The notes under the pieces: generated by a model | Database searches by the model: none | The model's input: only the letters and a program-made list of their open reading frames with translations | Told to the model about the DNA's origin: nothing | In this document: positions 38,721-52,768 of the stretch, in pieces | Numbering within the stretch: position 1 is the stretch's first letter | How the letters are laid out: each line of letters begins with the position of its first letter | Source: Strigamia acuminata | Lineage: Eukaryota; Arthropoda; Chilopoda; Geophilomorpha; Linotaeniidae | Length of the DNA stretch: 64,000 bases | Direction of reading: 5' to 3' | NCBI GenBank assembly: GCA_949358305.1 | Contig: OX442315.1 | Location: forward strand, 20,858,427 to 20,922,426 | Made by a program: the position numbers and the translations under genes

Positions 38721-40024
38721 ATGGCGCCTTATTTAGACAACATGAGACAGTTCTTTCAAAGTAATAACAGGGTTAAAGATTATCCAGCGCATTCAGCCAA
38801 GGTGCATTCCGTAGACTGGAGTTGCGATGGCCGACGGTTGGCCTCGGGCTCGTTCGATAAAAGCGTTAGCGTGTTTTTATTAGACAGAGATCGATTGGTT
38901 AGTACCGCACATTTTTACTCAGAAAATAAAATATAACGCTATTCCGTATTTTTAGAACAAAGAACACATTTTTAAGGGACACGGCGATAGTGTTGATCAA
39001 CTTTGTTGGCACCCAAATCATCCCGATCAATTAGCAACAGCTAGTGGTGATAAAACTGTCAGGATTTGGGATGCAAGGACACAAAAATGTGTTGCCACGG
39101 TGAATACGAAAGGTATTGTTCTGTTGAAAGATGTTTTTGTTTTCCGTTCTATAAATAAACGTGTTCATTGCACTTTGCAGGTGAAAACATTAATATCTGC
39201 TGGTCTCCAGATGGGCACACAATTGCAGTTGGTAATAAAGAAGATCTCATTACGTTTATTGACGTTCGCACACACAAACCGAAAGCTGACGAACAGTTTA
39301 AATTCGAAGTGAACGAAATTTCGTGGAACAATGAAAACAATTTGTTTTTTCTAACTAATGGACAAGGATGTATCCAAATTTTAAGGTGCAAATTGTGTGG
39401 TATAGTTAGGAAATGACGTTTATTAATAACTTTTATGTATTTTTTACATTAGTTATCCCGAGTTACAAACACAACATGTTCTACAGGCGCATCCTGCCAA
39501 TTGTATCTGCATAGAGTTCGATCCTACTGGACAGTATTTTGCAACAGGAAGTGCAGATGCATTAGTTAGTTTGTGGGATGTGGAAGAACTGGTTTGCGTG
39601 AGAACGTTTTCCCGGTAAGTTTATAAATAAATACTGGTTCCTGATACTTTTATTTTATTTTATTTTTAACGTATTTTGTAATTTCTATTTTCAGCTTGGA
39701 TTGGCCAGTTCGGACAATAAGTTTCAGTCACGATGGCAAAATGTTGGCATCAGCTTCTGAAGATTTACTTATTGACATTGCGGAGGTTGAAACAGGTTGG
39801 TTACAAATACAAGCAATCGGGATAATTTTATGGATTAATTCAATTTTTATTTCTCAAATATAGGAGAGAAAATAACTGAAATTCCAGTCGAATCTCCCAC
39901 ATTCACAGTGGCGTGGCATCCAAAAAGAAATATTTTAGCATTTGCTTGCGACGATAAGGATAAATATAATAGAGAACACGACGCAGGGACAGTTAAATTG
40001 TTTGGATTACCATCCGAATCGTGA
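38721..40024 (+). CDS. THOC3: THO complex subunit 3 (WD40 protein)
   Basis: Role: part of the nuclear THO/TREX complex coupling transcription to mRNA export. Seen: six exons, first 38721-38897, encode YLDNMRQFFQSNNRVKDYPA, HSVDWSCDGRRLASGSFDKS, HGDSVDQLCWHPNHPDQLAT, SGDKTVRIWDARTQKC, NICWSPDGHTIAVGN, FEVNEISWNNENNLFFLTNG, AHPANCICIEFDPTGQYFAT, GSADALVSLWDVEELVCVRT, LDWPVRTISFSHDGKMLASA, EDLLIDIAEVETGE and FTVAWHPKRNILAFACDD. These are WD40 repeats in the order of vertebrate THOC3. Complete, stop TGA at 40022-40024; about 325 residues. No breaks. Confidence 0.95.
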
Positions 40025-40290
40025 ACTAAGTGATCACCGATAACAGTATGTAACAGTCTTTAATGCACGAACAACAAACTCCATTTGAAGGCCACTACAG
40101 GGAATAAAAATCCAAACTAACTATGTACAGAAATGTATAAAAAGAAACAAATTGGCAATTTGTTATGTTATTTTAGAGATATGTATTGATTTCTGTTCAA
40201 TTTTAAATACGACAATTATCAAACGGCTAAAACAAAACATTAGATAATAATAATAATAATAAAGCTGTCTTATTTTGATAAGCAATTTAA

Positions 40291-43200
40291 TCAGAATGAG
40301 TTTCGGCGCCAATAGGGTCGCCTTTTCGTTTTTTCAGCGCTGACATTTTTTGAAGTATCTGGGCCGGAAGAATACCTCGTTTCCCATCAGCCTGAAATAA
40401 TAATTTTTGTTAAAATATCGTTTATGTAAAGTATTTTTCGTTTAAACCTCAGCGTAATAGAAGTTATTAGCCGATTTTCTGCCAAAAATGGTGACGATGT
40501 CACCTTGGTTGACTTTCAGCTCCAATGTGGGTTTGTTGTCCTGTGTGTGGTCGGTAGGTGCGTAATCCTTGCATACGATGCACTGTAAAGAATATTTTTA
40601 GTGTTGATTATTAATTGGTTTGTCGATAGTTACCTCTCTCTTGTAATTTTTGAAACTTTTCTCGTCCAATGATCGTGCAGAGGTTGGTGGGGAATCATCA
40701 CTTATGTCGGTTTGGTTACACGAGTAAATTAATCGTATTTTTTCTGAAGAAGCGCCGTTATCCAGCAAGGATTGGATCGAAATTTCAATATCTCGAGTTA
40801 GATCCAAGCGATTAAGGAGTGCTTTGGTTCGGTTAGGGCTGCGTACTTTTTGATGCAATTCGTTGTTAACAAAAATCTAAAAAAAAATAAAAATTTTAAT
40901 GATTTAAATTTAATTTTAAAAAAATCATATGTCGTCGGTTTTCACTTACCAAGTACCCCGATAGTGTCCCTAAGACATTTGGGACAGCCCAAGCTACCAG
41001 TAAACTATCAGGGGCAACTTTGCGAGTTACACGGAAATTGATAGGTGCAAAAGACTGTTCATCTGGAGAATATTGTATTTTTTTTAAAAACATATGTTTA
41101 TATTCAAATAAATATGTTACAAACCTTCAGAAGTTTTTTCTACGCTGTTCCTTTTAATCCTTTGATTTTTTCTGTGTGATATTGGACTGGGGTTTAATTT
41201 CACTTCTTCCCAGGCATTTTTCTTTGAAAAAAGACAACGAAAATTAGAATAAATTGGGCTTAAAATGAATGTTGAGGTACTTCAAAATGGACGGTTTTAT
41301 TTCGTGGGGAAGCTTTCGGCGATGGAAGGGCAGTGTATCGCGGAATTTTGGATTTGTTTTCGGTTTGTCTAGGTGAACTACTACTGTCCGAATTGTCACT
41401 CGAATTCGAGCGATGTAATGACGTGTTGAACGACGTACATTCATCGGAAAGCTCATGCTAAAACAAATAAATAAACAGAAATTTAAAACGCGAATTCATC
41501 AGAATGGATAAAGGATTGTATTACTTTCTCGTCTTTATCGAACGAGTTTTCATCGCGAGAGATGTTTCTGATCGAACTTTGTCTGCGATCTTTAAAAGGT
41601 GACATTTTGTTTTGAACCTGAAATTTAATATAATAAGTCATTTATTTTTTTAGCAACCGGAAAAAAATCAATTTACCTGTTTATCTAAGCGATTAATAAT
41701 TTGATCTTTATCTTTACACCTTTGGGAAAGTTGAGATATTTTATTTTTCAATGAAGGGATCGATTGCTCAACTATCAATTTCTTTTTTTCAAGTAAATCC
41801 ACCTATAAAACAAAAATTATAAGTCAAATGTTACGATTTACGATCCATATTAAATCGCATTTAAAAAAAATAAGACTCACTTTAGTACTCAGCATGTGGT
41901 AATCTTTCTTTATGACTTGCATGCTGCTAATTCTTTCGCGCTGCGATTCAACTTTATGATGCAAATGCAAATTTTCAGCGTACAACTTCCGTTCACCTTC
42001 CCTCTGAAATTTCCAATTCAATTACTAAAATACTAATTCCGTTAATACTTTAATAATTCTATACCCTTTTCTGTAATTCTCCTTCTAAATCCTGAATTTT
42101 GTCTTTAAAATTCACCGCTTCACGATGACTCGACTCCCAATGTCGAAGTTGACGCGTGAGAATTCCGATCTTTTGTTCGAGGTCGCGTACTTGTTTATTC
42201 GCAGAAACCACCGCCTGTTAATTAAACAAATCCAAAAAATTACAGTTTATTCTTTATTCGCGTAGAAAATTAACCTCTTACCTGCGACTTTTTCAAGTAT
42301 TTCTCTTGCAACACTCGTTCTGAGAGCTCGGCTTTCCACACACGATGTTGCAAGCTTTCATTCTCTTGTTGTACGCTAATTTTTTCTGTACTCAATTTAC
42401 AGATCTCGGCTACCTAAAAAGAAAAAAAGAATAACAAAAGTCCACACACAAAATCTTCCAATTTCAACAAACTTTTTCGGCAAAATCCTTCTCGCAAATA
42501 CTGATTTTCATTTGAAGAGATTTTATCTGTTGATCAGAAACTTCACGCATCTTCTCTTTATTTATTATTTCTTTTTCCAACCGTGCAATGTGACTTCTCA
42601 ATTCTTCAATTTCGTCAATCGAACAATAGGTCTTTAAAAAAAAATAATAATAATAAAAAAAAAAATTTAAAAAAAAATATTAAAAATTACATTAAAAAAA
42701 ATATTAAAAATTACATTTAAAAAAAATACTTACAAATTTATTTTTAAAAGAAGCTTTTACGCTTTTATTATTATTCTGGAATTGAATAGTAACATTTTCT
42801 GCATTATCCTTGTTATTTTCATCAAAATCCATCACCTACGGCACATCAGAAAGAGAGAAATTGAGTTCATAATTCCCCGTTTAATGTTCACCCACTTACA
42901 TCGTATTTCTCCATAGGGAGGGAAGCGCTTTCTTTTCCGGCTACTCTATCAACGTTATCGTTGTTTAACGATATTAAATCTGCTAAGACGAATACAAATT
43001 AAACTTTTATTAAAAATGAAATTTCGTTTTCACCTTGAGTTTGGCAGCCATCCTTCACATGCTTCTCTTCTTTCATCTCAGCAGAATTCCCAGAGATAAT
43101 CTGCACATTTTACAAAATAATTAATCAACTTCGAGCACATTTAATTCCAAAAGAATTTATTGATCCGTTGGTGTTTATTTATAGCGAGTTCGCACGCTAT

Positions 43201-46200
43201 ATAAGCAAAATAAGTGTTAGCATTTTTCAATTTTTTGATTAAAATTTCTAATATACCGGTATACAATTTACTAACACAAATAACTTTATTGGGTCATTAT
43301 AACACAAATATTAAACTACTTTTTTCATTTTTTTATCTGTTTACCCTTGTCCCACTTTGCCTTTTCCTTCTATGTTTTGACTTGTCTCTATGGTTACACA
43401 AATCAATTACTTTATACTGGGTTCATGCAACTTAGAAACAAGGATCCTTTATAATTTCAGCCACGTCGGCAAATCAATATTCTTTTTGTTGTTTTCAAAG
43501 TCACACCCAGACTGTGTAATTATTAATTAGTAAATCTTTTACAACTAGCAATTTAATCTATTAATAACTGGAGAAAAACTGGTTCAAATTCTAAAATTCT
43601 CCAAAAACTTTACACGTCTACTGCATTGAATGCTCGCAATTTCATGTAAAATTTAAGCAAAATCGATTAGTTTCTTCTTTACTCACTTTATTTATCTATT
43701 ATATCGACAAAATTCAATAGAAACTAAACACTTTTGTTGTAAACGCTGACTCACGTTGTACTAAATCCACAAAACCAAATAATAAAATACAAAACCTACC
43801 TCATCTAACAGTTTAACTTGGTTTTCAATGTCTGCTAAAAGTGGCTGACAAATCGAACAATTACCACAGTTGCAATGCTGCAAAGAAGTAAATGAAAAAA
43901 AACGTTACTATTCACAAAAAAAACTAGATAAATTAAGTTTTAGAAATACCACAAAAGCTACGCAGTGCAGTCGAACAAATGAGCGGCCCACGACTCAATT
44001 TGAAAGAGGAATGCGCTGCTGCACAGCGAAGCGCACTCTACAATTATTGGGGTGAAACTAACCCACAATGCATCAGCGCGCAAACAGTTGAACTGCATTA
44101 CGCTAAAGCTCAGTCCCCTTTTACCGTTTACAAGTATAACTAGGAATTTTTAGGGCAGAACGACATTTTTAATGAATTATAATCTTAAACAAGAATGGAT
44201 ATACCGTTCACGTGTTCTTTTACCTGAACAAATGCGGACAGAGAGTTGATTTTCTCCTTCAATTGCTTCAGTTCATCCGCGTGTAAACTCAAAGCCTGAA
44301 AAATTGACAAAAACTCGTCACATTTTTGCAAAAATCCACAAAAAAAAAAAAAAAACCAAACTGAACCTGTAATTCCATAGGAATATTTCCAGCCTCGAGT
44401 ATTTTGATTCTATCTGACAGCTTCTCAATTTGGTAATCTCGTTCCAATATCTCCAAATTCATCTTCAAACAGAGATCATTATTATCCTCCAAACTCCCAT
44501 CCGAATTCTAAAAAAAAATAAAAAATAAAAAAATCATCAAAAATCGACACAAAATCGACACAAAATTCTTCCACTTACTTGTTTAATTAAATGAGTATTT
44601 TCAGACTCGAGTTGCAATAACTTGTGCCTCAAATTCGTATTAATTTCCCCTAATTCTTCCACCTGCAACTCCAACTTAGCATTTAAACTAATAACATCCG
44701 CCATTGACTGCACCCTATTCGGATGCTGATCGCGCACTAAATCTTCATATTTATCTTTTTCCTGGCTCATAAACATCAAATCCGCCTCCAACTGATCCAC
44801 CTTTTCCTTCAAAGCCATTTCCCGTTCCATCAAAATGGCATCGGCTTGCGCCAACGTTTCCCTCAGGGCACCTTCGGAAGTCTCCAGTTGCGCGATCCTG
44901 CTCCTGAGTTCCTTCTCCATCTGTCTTAAATCCGTCAATATTCTCAGCAATTCCTCCTGATCCTGAAGCTCCTGTTCCATCACGTATTTCTCCCGCTGAG
45001 TATCCGTCAAACACTTTTTAATTTCTTTATCTTCCTGCTCAAGTTCGTGAATCCGACCCATGAGTCGTCTCTCGGACGCCTCGGTCTCTAACAGTCGATC
45101 TAAAAGTTCCCCGAACTTAGAAACCTCGTTGTTGTGTTTCGTATTCCTCAACGCTTGTCTCAGCCGCTTCTCGCTTTGCTCCAACTGAACGATTCGAGCC
45201 CGAAGCCGCTCTTCCATCACCTCCTGTTCGTCGATTCGTTCTTGGTAACTTCTCTCCACGTCCGCCATGATTTTATCGGCTTCGTGCAGCGTTTCGCGGT
45301 ACGCTCTCTCCTTTTTCTCCAGCTCGAAAAGCCGTTGTTTCAGTTGTTTATTCCCCGCGGTTCGTTCTTGACGCTCGTTTTGCTCGTCGCTATAATCGCC
45401 CGCATCGTCCGCATTCTCTCCAACTTGACAGATATTCTCTTTATCGCTTAATCTCTCTTCCGCATCGTCGCCGTAAACTTCCTCGGACACGGAGAACAAT
45501 TGTTTCCCTCCATTTCTGTTACTCTGCAACACAATCCGTTCCTCTAGTTTCTCCTTCGCCTGTTGCAAACTTCTCATCTGGTTCGTTAGTTGCAGTTTAT
45601 CCATTTCACATTCCGCCTCTTTCTCCCTCATCTGATCCTTTAAAAGTCCTTTCTCTTGCTCGATGGTGTCGATCTTCTCCCTCAACTCCATTTCCGCTTT
45701 CAGACTAATTTCTAGCCGACTCTCCAGCCGGTTGACCGTTTCGTCAAGATCACATTTCAGAGCGTCCATTTTCAACGAATATTCCACTTCTTTATTGTGC
45801 AACTCGCGCTGCTTTTCCGATAACATCTTCTTTATCACTTCGATACCGCAGGAATCGAGGTCGACGTTTTCTTCCGCTTTGTCACCGTTTTCCTTGTTGA
45901 ATAAATTAAAATCGAATTTCTTGCCGAATTCGAAACACTTCTCCTGTTTTAGGGCTTCGTTCTCGTTCCCGAGCCTCTTCAACTCCTCTTCCAGACCTCG
46001 AACATGAGCTCTCAGTTTGTTTTTCACGTCTTCGGATTCCTTGATTTTGTGCGCGACTTCGGACAAACTCCAAAAGAAATCGTTGCACGCATTCATTCGA
46101 CTCGTTTTATTTCGCGAATTGAGTTCCTCCAAGCTGCCCGGAAAATTATTACCGCTGAGCGCATTTTCCCCGTGTAATCCGCTGATTTTTTGTACTATGT

Positions 46201-49200
46201 CTTCAAACTCGACAGCAGTCGCGCTGTCGATGGACGGAGTTGGGCTGCTTACGTCGAGATTGCTCAAGTTTGCGTTCATATCATCGTATTCATCGCTACT
46301 GTATCCAGTTTCGCCTCCTTGCGATACAACATCAGATCTGTTATCAAACATCGAATCCGTAATGCTCTCTTGAGTTGATGCCGACATTTGGCTCACACTG
46401 AGCAACTTGATGGCCAAACTTTTGTTTTCTAACCGTAATGAATTGCATTCTGCTTCTAAGTTATGAATTTTTTCAATTAAATTGATCTCAGTGGGAGATT
46501 TTACGTCGTCCTATAAAAGAAATAATATATATATTTTAAAAATATAAATTTAATGATTAATTTTTAAATTTTGTTTACCTCAATCAAACTATCTGTTGAG
46601 TCGGTATTAACGCATTTATCTAGTCTTTTACCTTCAGAATTCGACTGCGAAGAAACAAGGAGGGAAAAAAATATTTTTTAACCTTTCATTTCAAAATAAA
46701 TAAAATTAATTTACCGTCTGTTCCACTTCCAATATTCTAAACTCAAGTAAATCATTCTGATCTCGAACCTCCTGCAGGTCAACCTCCAAGCATATTTGTC
46801 TCTGCTCTAAGCTCCACAACTGTAAGAAAAAGTCAAAAGGGTTAAACGAATGACGATGATTTATTAGAAAACGTTAAAAGCTCATCTCATTAGCCAAAGT
46901 GCTTTGAACCATTATAGCACGTCATGTTTTACGATTTACACAACTAATCCTTTCATAAACTTACCTTTTCTTTCAATTCCTGATTCTCTCGATTTAGTCG
47001 CTTTTTCTCTTCTTGCCAATTGGGATCCTTAAAAAACACGCATTACAATTTAAAATAAATCACGTTCTCATAATTGCTAGCCGCACATTAAATCATTAAT
47101 ATATTAATATATTCCGAGCGAATAGACAGCGGAAATCCTTGAATGTGAACTATAAGACCCGAGCTATGTCGTTACCGCAAAATGGAAACTACTGGCGAGT
47201 CGAGTCCCATAAACCACCGTAACGACAAATGTATTTATCATCGCTTTTAAACGTGTTTTAAACGTGTTTAAAACCGTTGATAAAAGCATTTAATTAGACT
47301 AATTAAAGTTTAAAAACTGCTTTTTCTTACTTCCTCCTCCTCCTCGATCGGTGTCATAGCTGATAAATGCAAGTCTTTTGTCCGCCATGAGTACCTTCGG
47401 CATGACGATAACATCTAGAAAATTTATTTCGTTTTGTTTATAGCTTAAATTTCTCTTACTATTTTTTTATCTTTGAATAATTTAAAACCTTTTCAAGTCA
47501 ATGAAATAAAATATACCTTGTTTTTGTGTTTGGCCTTAAGTAATCTCAACCCTGCTGTTTTCTGATCCAAATCCGCATAAGCCACATTCTTTTCTTCATT
47601 CACCTCAACATCTGAAGTCTGCGAACATTTTCAAATTAATCATAATTTATTTTTTGCGTACAAAAACTCCCATTGTTCGCTAAAAATAATTTCAACATGT
47701 TTCTCTCACTTTCAAATCTTAATCTTATAGACAACGTGTTATTATCATTTCAAATTTCAAATTTCAAAAAAAAAAAAATCCAGTTTGATTGGCTGACTGA
47801 ATATACATGCATTTATATTCCTGAATATTATAATGTTAATTAAAAACAAAATAACTGATACCGGTTTGAGAAACGAGGAATTTATATAGAGACAATAACG
47901 TGGCAGTATATAACCTTCACCTGTTTATATATTTGATCTTTAAATACCAATTACAACAAAAAAAAATCAGGATTTATTAACTTGTCAAAGAAATTTTTTT
48001 TTAAACTCACAATTTCTCAATTAATTAAACGGAGTGAATCGTTGTTTAACTAAAACTGTTACACTCTATTTGCTACATGCTCTATACACAAAATATTTCT
48101 GACCTTCTGAACTGGAAAAAGCACTTCCTGAAATTCCATTCACACACCAACACTTCCATCTTCTCATCCACAACCAAAACAATAAATAAAAACAAACAAT
48201 AATAATCACCCTTTTCAGTAATTCAATCCAACGATGTAAAAACAATTTGTACATCACACATAAAACCCGAAATATCACGAAATACGCAAAAATCCACAAC
48301 TCTCGCTTACTCCCAACTCCTAACCCTCTCAATATCACCTAAAGAATGGACTTTTCGTCCTGACCTGGGCCACAATCGGCTCCAGGGGCTGAAACAGGTG
48401 AAATGATCAAGGATCACTTTCCCCTGCTTCCGCAAGAACTTAGTATTCAAAGTGTTGCTCGACAATGAACCCTTTTTTCTCCCTGCGGTTATTAGCTCCG
48501 AATAAGTTATCTATATCCACGGGAACGTTTTTCCCCCCTCAACTATTTATTCCTTTACTTTTTTTATTTTTTAAAATTTATTTTAGGTACATAAAGGCAC
48601 AAGTCACGTTATTACACTCCCATTTTTATACGCTCACGCCTTCAAATCACGAGTTACTTGGCAAATGATGTCACGTGAGTGAGAAAGAGTGTTAAACTCG
48701 TTGAAGATGGGTCCGGTAAACCTTTACTTGAATCCACCTACACTTAAGGGAGTGGTCAAGCTGAACTTGACCTTGAATTGAGTCAGATATTTGGGTCGTC
48801 ATCTTATCCAAGTTCAAAGATAAGGGTAATCGTGATGGACCGCCCAGGAATTTTGGGGATAAGGAATGAGAGGGGAAATAATCTTACGTGGAATGGAATT
48901 ATACGCCTAAACCCCTTCCGTAGCGGAAATTCCACGTGTTTTCTAAGGGGTAATTTCGTTTAATGGCTTTTTGAAAGGATAAAAAAAAAATAATCCGAAT
49001 AAATTAAGTTGAAGTTTCACTCCGGTTGAGGTTTATCGAGTGAAGGGAGTGTTGATTAATCGTGTTGATTAAAAAAGGTGCATTTCTATAATTTGCTAAT
49101 GCGAGATGGAATGCAATAACCCGATTAAAGTTCATAAACTTGTCACGAATGAACGTTACCGTTTTTCATTTATGTTCGGTTAAGTTCTAACTCGAGTTTG

Positions 49201-52200
49201 TCAATATTTATTAAGTTATGCGCAATTATAAGTTGCTCAAATCGTTAGATATGCCATCAATTGAGGTCAAAGGATGCACATTATGTGTGTGTGACATCAT
49301 TTCTTTGTACTCATTCGATTCGATAATAATTCAAGTTTAAGTATCCATTAACGAAAACTTGTAAAGAAGGAAAAAAAATAATTAAGAGGAAAAAATTCCT
49401 TCTAAACGACCATTTAATTAGATGACATTACAAAAATTTATTATTAAAATTTAAAAAAAAAAAAAAAAAATACTAATCACGTCTCTTAAGATTTTCCTCA
49501 TCCGTGGATGACCGTTGTCCACGCAAGGACAAGAAAACCAATTATTCAGGGCCTTAGGTGAACAAAATTAAAATAAATTAACGTTTCTCAGACTCAGGTT
49601 CTCTAGAGATGATTATTTCAATTTGTTTCCCATTTAAAAAAAATAATAATAATAAAACACGTCAGTTTTGCATGTTAAAATCATAACAAGTTTTTTTTTT
49701 AAAAAAAAAAGTTTTTAAAAAACTGTACGTAATTTAAAAAATTAAAAATTAAATAAAATAACTTAAAAAAACTTACTATGATAAAATGCAGGTGAGTAAA
49801 ATATCAAAGCAAAAGCTTAACCAGATGAATCACGTTGCGCTCGCGTATATGTGGGCAGTGAGTGGGCGTTCAAAAACTTGAATGTAGCCGTCTGAGTGAA
49901 GTGTGCTCCACGGCCTTTTCTTTTTCGACGCCCACTCGCACCTGGCGGGGTTCACCAGAAACCACAAATAGCTCGAGGCTGATAAATGAAGCTGCCCCAC
50001 CCAGCATGCTACACCGTGCACCTCTCAGATGTAAATAAACGAGTATGTAATAGGAAACTAACTACAACAAAAAGCCATTTCTCATATAATCATAATTGCG
50101 TTTTGTTTTTTCAAACCTTTTCCTTCTTATGCACTTCAGAATGATCTTTTTTTTCTTTTCTTTTTTTCTTTCTTTCTTTTAAACAGTTGATGATGCCATG
50201 GGCTTATATCATGGGTCATTTGCCTCCGGAATGCGGAGTTAGACAAACAGAAAAAAAATTTCATCTGCAAAGGGTTACTCCAGCAACAAAAGCGGTGAAC
50301 AAACACATTAAGCATGGAAGGGGTGCAAAAATCACATAACTCGCCTTTAAGGCTGAGGCAGAAATTTGTCTTGCAAACCACGACCTGCAAAGTTAACGTT
50401 TTATACCGTCACGTTACTAGAAGCTGACCTTACCCGGAAGGAATGAGTTGCCAATAAAATGCTAATCTTATGCTCATTGATTGACAGATAATATTCATTA
50501 AATCATCTTTACACGACAGGAAAATTCGCGAAATTCTAGGAAATATTCCAGACATTATTGCGATTTTTTTACATTTTAAATGTCATCTCGCCCGAGTGCC
50601 ATAACCACTTTTGTGTTTTAAATTCTTACCGAATTTTTCGGAAACAGATTTTAAAAATGCAGTGGGCGCATTAACAAAGTAATTTAGACTAAACAGCATT
50701 TTAAGCAACACACAACTGCTTCTAAAATTGCTTTTCTCGATCTGACGTAAAAAATGGCGGCCAATTTAGTAGTTTTCAGTCGCAGTGGCCATTTAAACGA
50801 CAAAACGTGTTTAACTGCGAGTTATACCACAGACTTGCTCTGTGGTTATACACGAATTTATGAATGCGCCTACTATTTCCTCGCGATTAATTCGGTTTTA
50901 GACCTTCATTAGACGTCGCACCATTTTTTAATTAGAAATCTTTCATTTTTTTTCCCTCGCTGCTAAAAGCTGCAATTTGTCTAACTCTCACCAGAGTTTT
51001 CCAGAGAGAAAACCTTCCGTCTGTGGGAATAAAAACACGATAACTTTTCTCTCATACTTTGCTGACACCAACCCTCGGGACAAAAGGTCATATTTTTGGT
51101 GGCCAATAAAAATATTTCCATTATGAATAGGCCTTAAAACCCCATGATTCAAACATTGGAGTGTTCCATCAATACAAGCTGAATAAAAATTAAAACAAAA
51201 GCAAATTGCATTTCATGTGCCTGAGAATAGATATTCGAAAGAATTGTGTCATGTAATCACCAAATCATTACACAATACAAACGGAGAATTTCAATTGAAA
51301 TATAAATCTCAATGTCCAACTTGTATGGGAAGGTTTAAATCATATCATAGGTCTGCAATCATGTGAATGTATTTCATTTTTTCTTTGTGAGGGTAGGGTT
51401 CAGTTCACGACTCATAATCGTGTTTTGCTGCTCTCCTGGCCTCAATTATGGCTAACCACCTATATTTGTGAAAACCTCGAATGCGGGACAGGTGCATTTT
51501 GGCACTTTTTAGAGCCCAATTAGACCTAGATACAAAAAACATTTTTTTAAATTTTTTTTTTGAATCATTTAAGTCAATATTAAACTTCAAAATTTGATGA
51601 AACCACGTTTAGTCAAGTGCTTAGTTCCTGTTGGAAGTGAAATTTCTCTCGCATTAAAAGATTAAACGTTTTTTATTTCTTCACGAATTAATCCTCCAGG
51701 AAAAAAATAGGAAGTTTTCCTTGATTGTGTACGAAATAAGACCGAAAAGGTCATTTTACTTCCACTAATAACATTTGCTTAACATCCTTTTTTCTCTCTC
51801 TTAAAACTAGGTTTCTAATCTTAAAACAATAAATGAAAAATTCGGATTTGGAAATTACCATTAACTATTTTTTTCTAGATGGCTTAAATACGATATACAG
51901 TGAGGAGCTAATATTTATCTTTAATCTCATATTGAAATGTTAATTTTTCGGTAATATCGAAACCGCGAGTTCATTGACCGTTCTATTTGAGCTAAACTGC
52001 TGCCTAGTACACAACCAGCAGTAAAACTCCAAACTATTTCGTAAATTGGTAGTTGCCAGCTGGCACAGATAACTTCCGTCAACTAACCCATCGCATACAG
52101 ATACCTAGTTATAAAAATCGAAATTATTCAATCTTTTTAACGCAATATCTCTTATTATCTCGTCACTCATACGTAAAGAATTTTTTTTTTGCATAAAACT

Positions 52201-52768
52201 CGCACGCATGCATAAATTGAAGATTTTTATCTTCTTTTTTTTTTTACCAACCCCAGCATTGCATATATTTCAATATAAAAATTGCAATGTCAAATGTTCG
52301 TGACACATAATTTGTTTACAACTTACTTTCTCGGTATCGGATTTTAACAAAGGCGAATTTTCATTGTTCTCCGATGACTGGGTAATATCCGTCTCATTTT
52401 TGCACTGAAACCAAATAAAAATCAATTGTATTCGACTCCGTATTTACCTTTTTAAATACCTTGCGAAGGAGTCTTTCAAACATGTCTTTTTGTTGAGTAA
52501 GTTCTGCCATTTTTTCGTAGTGAAGTCTTTGTCGTTGATTCTTGAGGGCAAAAACCAATCGCTTGTGTTCCTCATTCCGAATGCGTTGTATCTCTTCGAG
52601 TTGCTTAACTTGCATATCTTGAACGAGTAGCCATTTGGTTTCATCCTCAAGTCGTGATGGGTCGATTTTTTTTCTTTTGACCCCCACCTGATGAGGCAGC
52701 GCATCTGTCGGGCCATCTTCATTGGGGGTCAAGTCGTGAAATTGTCGTTTTAATTTTACTTTCAACAT
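40291..52768 (-). CDS. Giant coiled-coil scaffold protein with C-terminal FN3 and SH3 domains (RIMBP-like C-terminus)
   Basis: Product not firmly recognised. Seen: an exon chain with consistent phases runs from ATG 52768 (exon to about 52453: HKRLVFALKNQRQRLHYEK) through 52.32, 47.52, 47.33, 46.96, 46.71 and 46.58 kb, a 1.9-kb exon (about 44579-46511), then about 15 small exons to TGA 40291-40293. The early part has SCRRYSWRTKDLHLSAMTPI and an acidic run. The middle is several hundred residues of coiled coil (LRAHVRGLEEELKRL; repeats around LEKKERAYRETLHEADKIMA). A small HCNCGNCSIC cysteine cluster lies at 43.8 kb. A Ser-rich basic linker leads to one FN3 domain (FAPINFRVTRKVAPDSLLVA, RTKALLNRLDLTRDIEISIQ) and an SH3 domain (QGDIVTIFGRKS, FYYAEADGKRGILP). 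FN3 then SH3 resembles RIM-binding proteins; the rest does not. Cytoskeletal or vesicle scaffold is inference. The link across the 4.7-kb intron is phase-compatible but unproven. Confidence 0.7.
47622..52323. other. 4.7-kb intron of the coiled-coil/FN3/SH3 gene
   Basis: No supported coding sequence. Contents are AT-rich with poly-A tracts (47766-47778, 49456-49470, 49690-49711), a purine/pyrimidine tract (50146-50179), and scattered short open frames without family resemblance. Its size, far above the usual 50-100 nt, suggests an alternative promoter or enhancers, or that two genes meet here. The nearest flanking exons end 47622 (starting TSDVEVNEEKN) and begin 52324 (ending LLKSDTEK), both in phase 0. 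Confidence 0.5.

Noticed and set aside
45134-46378. Plus-strand open frames of 105-118 codons
   Set aside because: Antisense of the coiled-coil exon, with no start context, splice logic or family resemblance.
48066-48338. 90-codon minus-strand frame (MILRGLGVGSKRELW) inside the large intron
   Set aside because: Low-complexity hydrophobic translation of AT-rich DNA with no splice connection in phase to the flanking exons.
49830-50021. 63-codon minus-strand frame in the large intron
   Set aside because: No family resemblance, no splice partners found; isolated short frame expected by chance.
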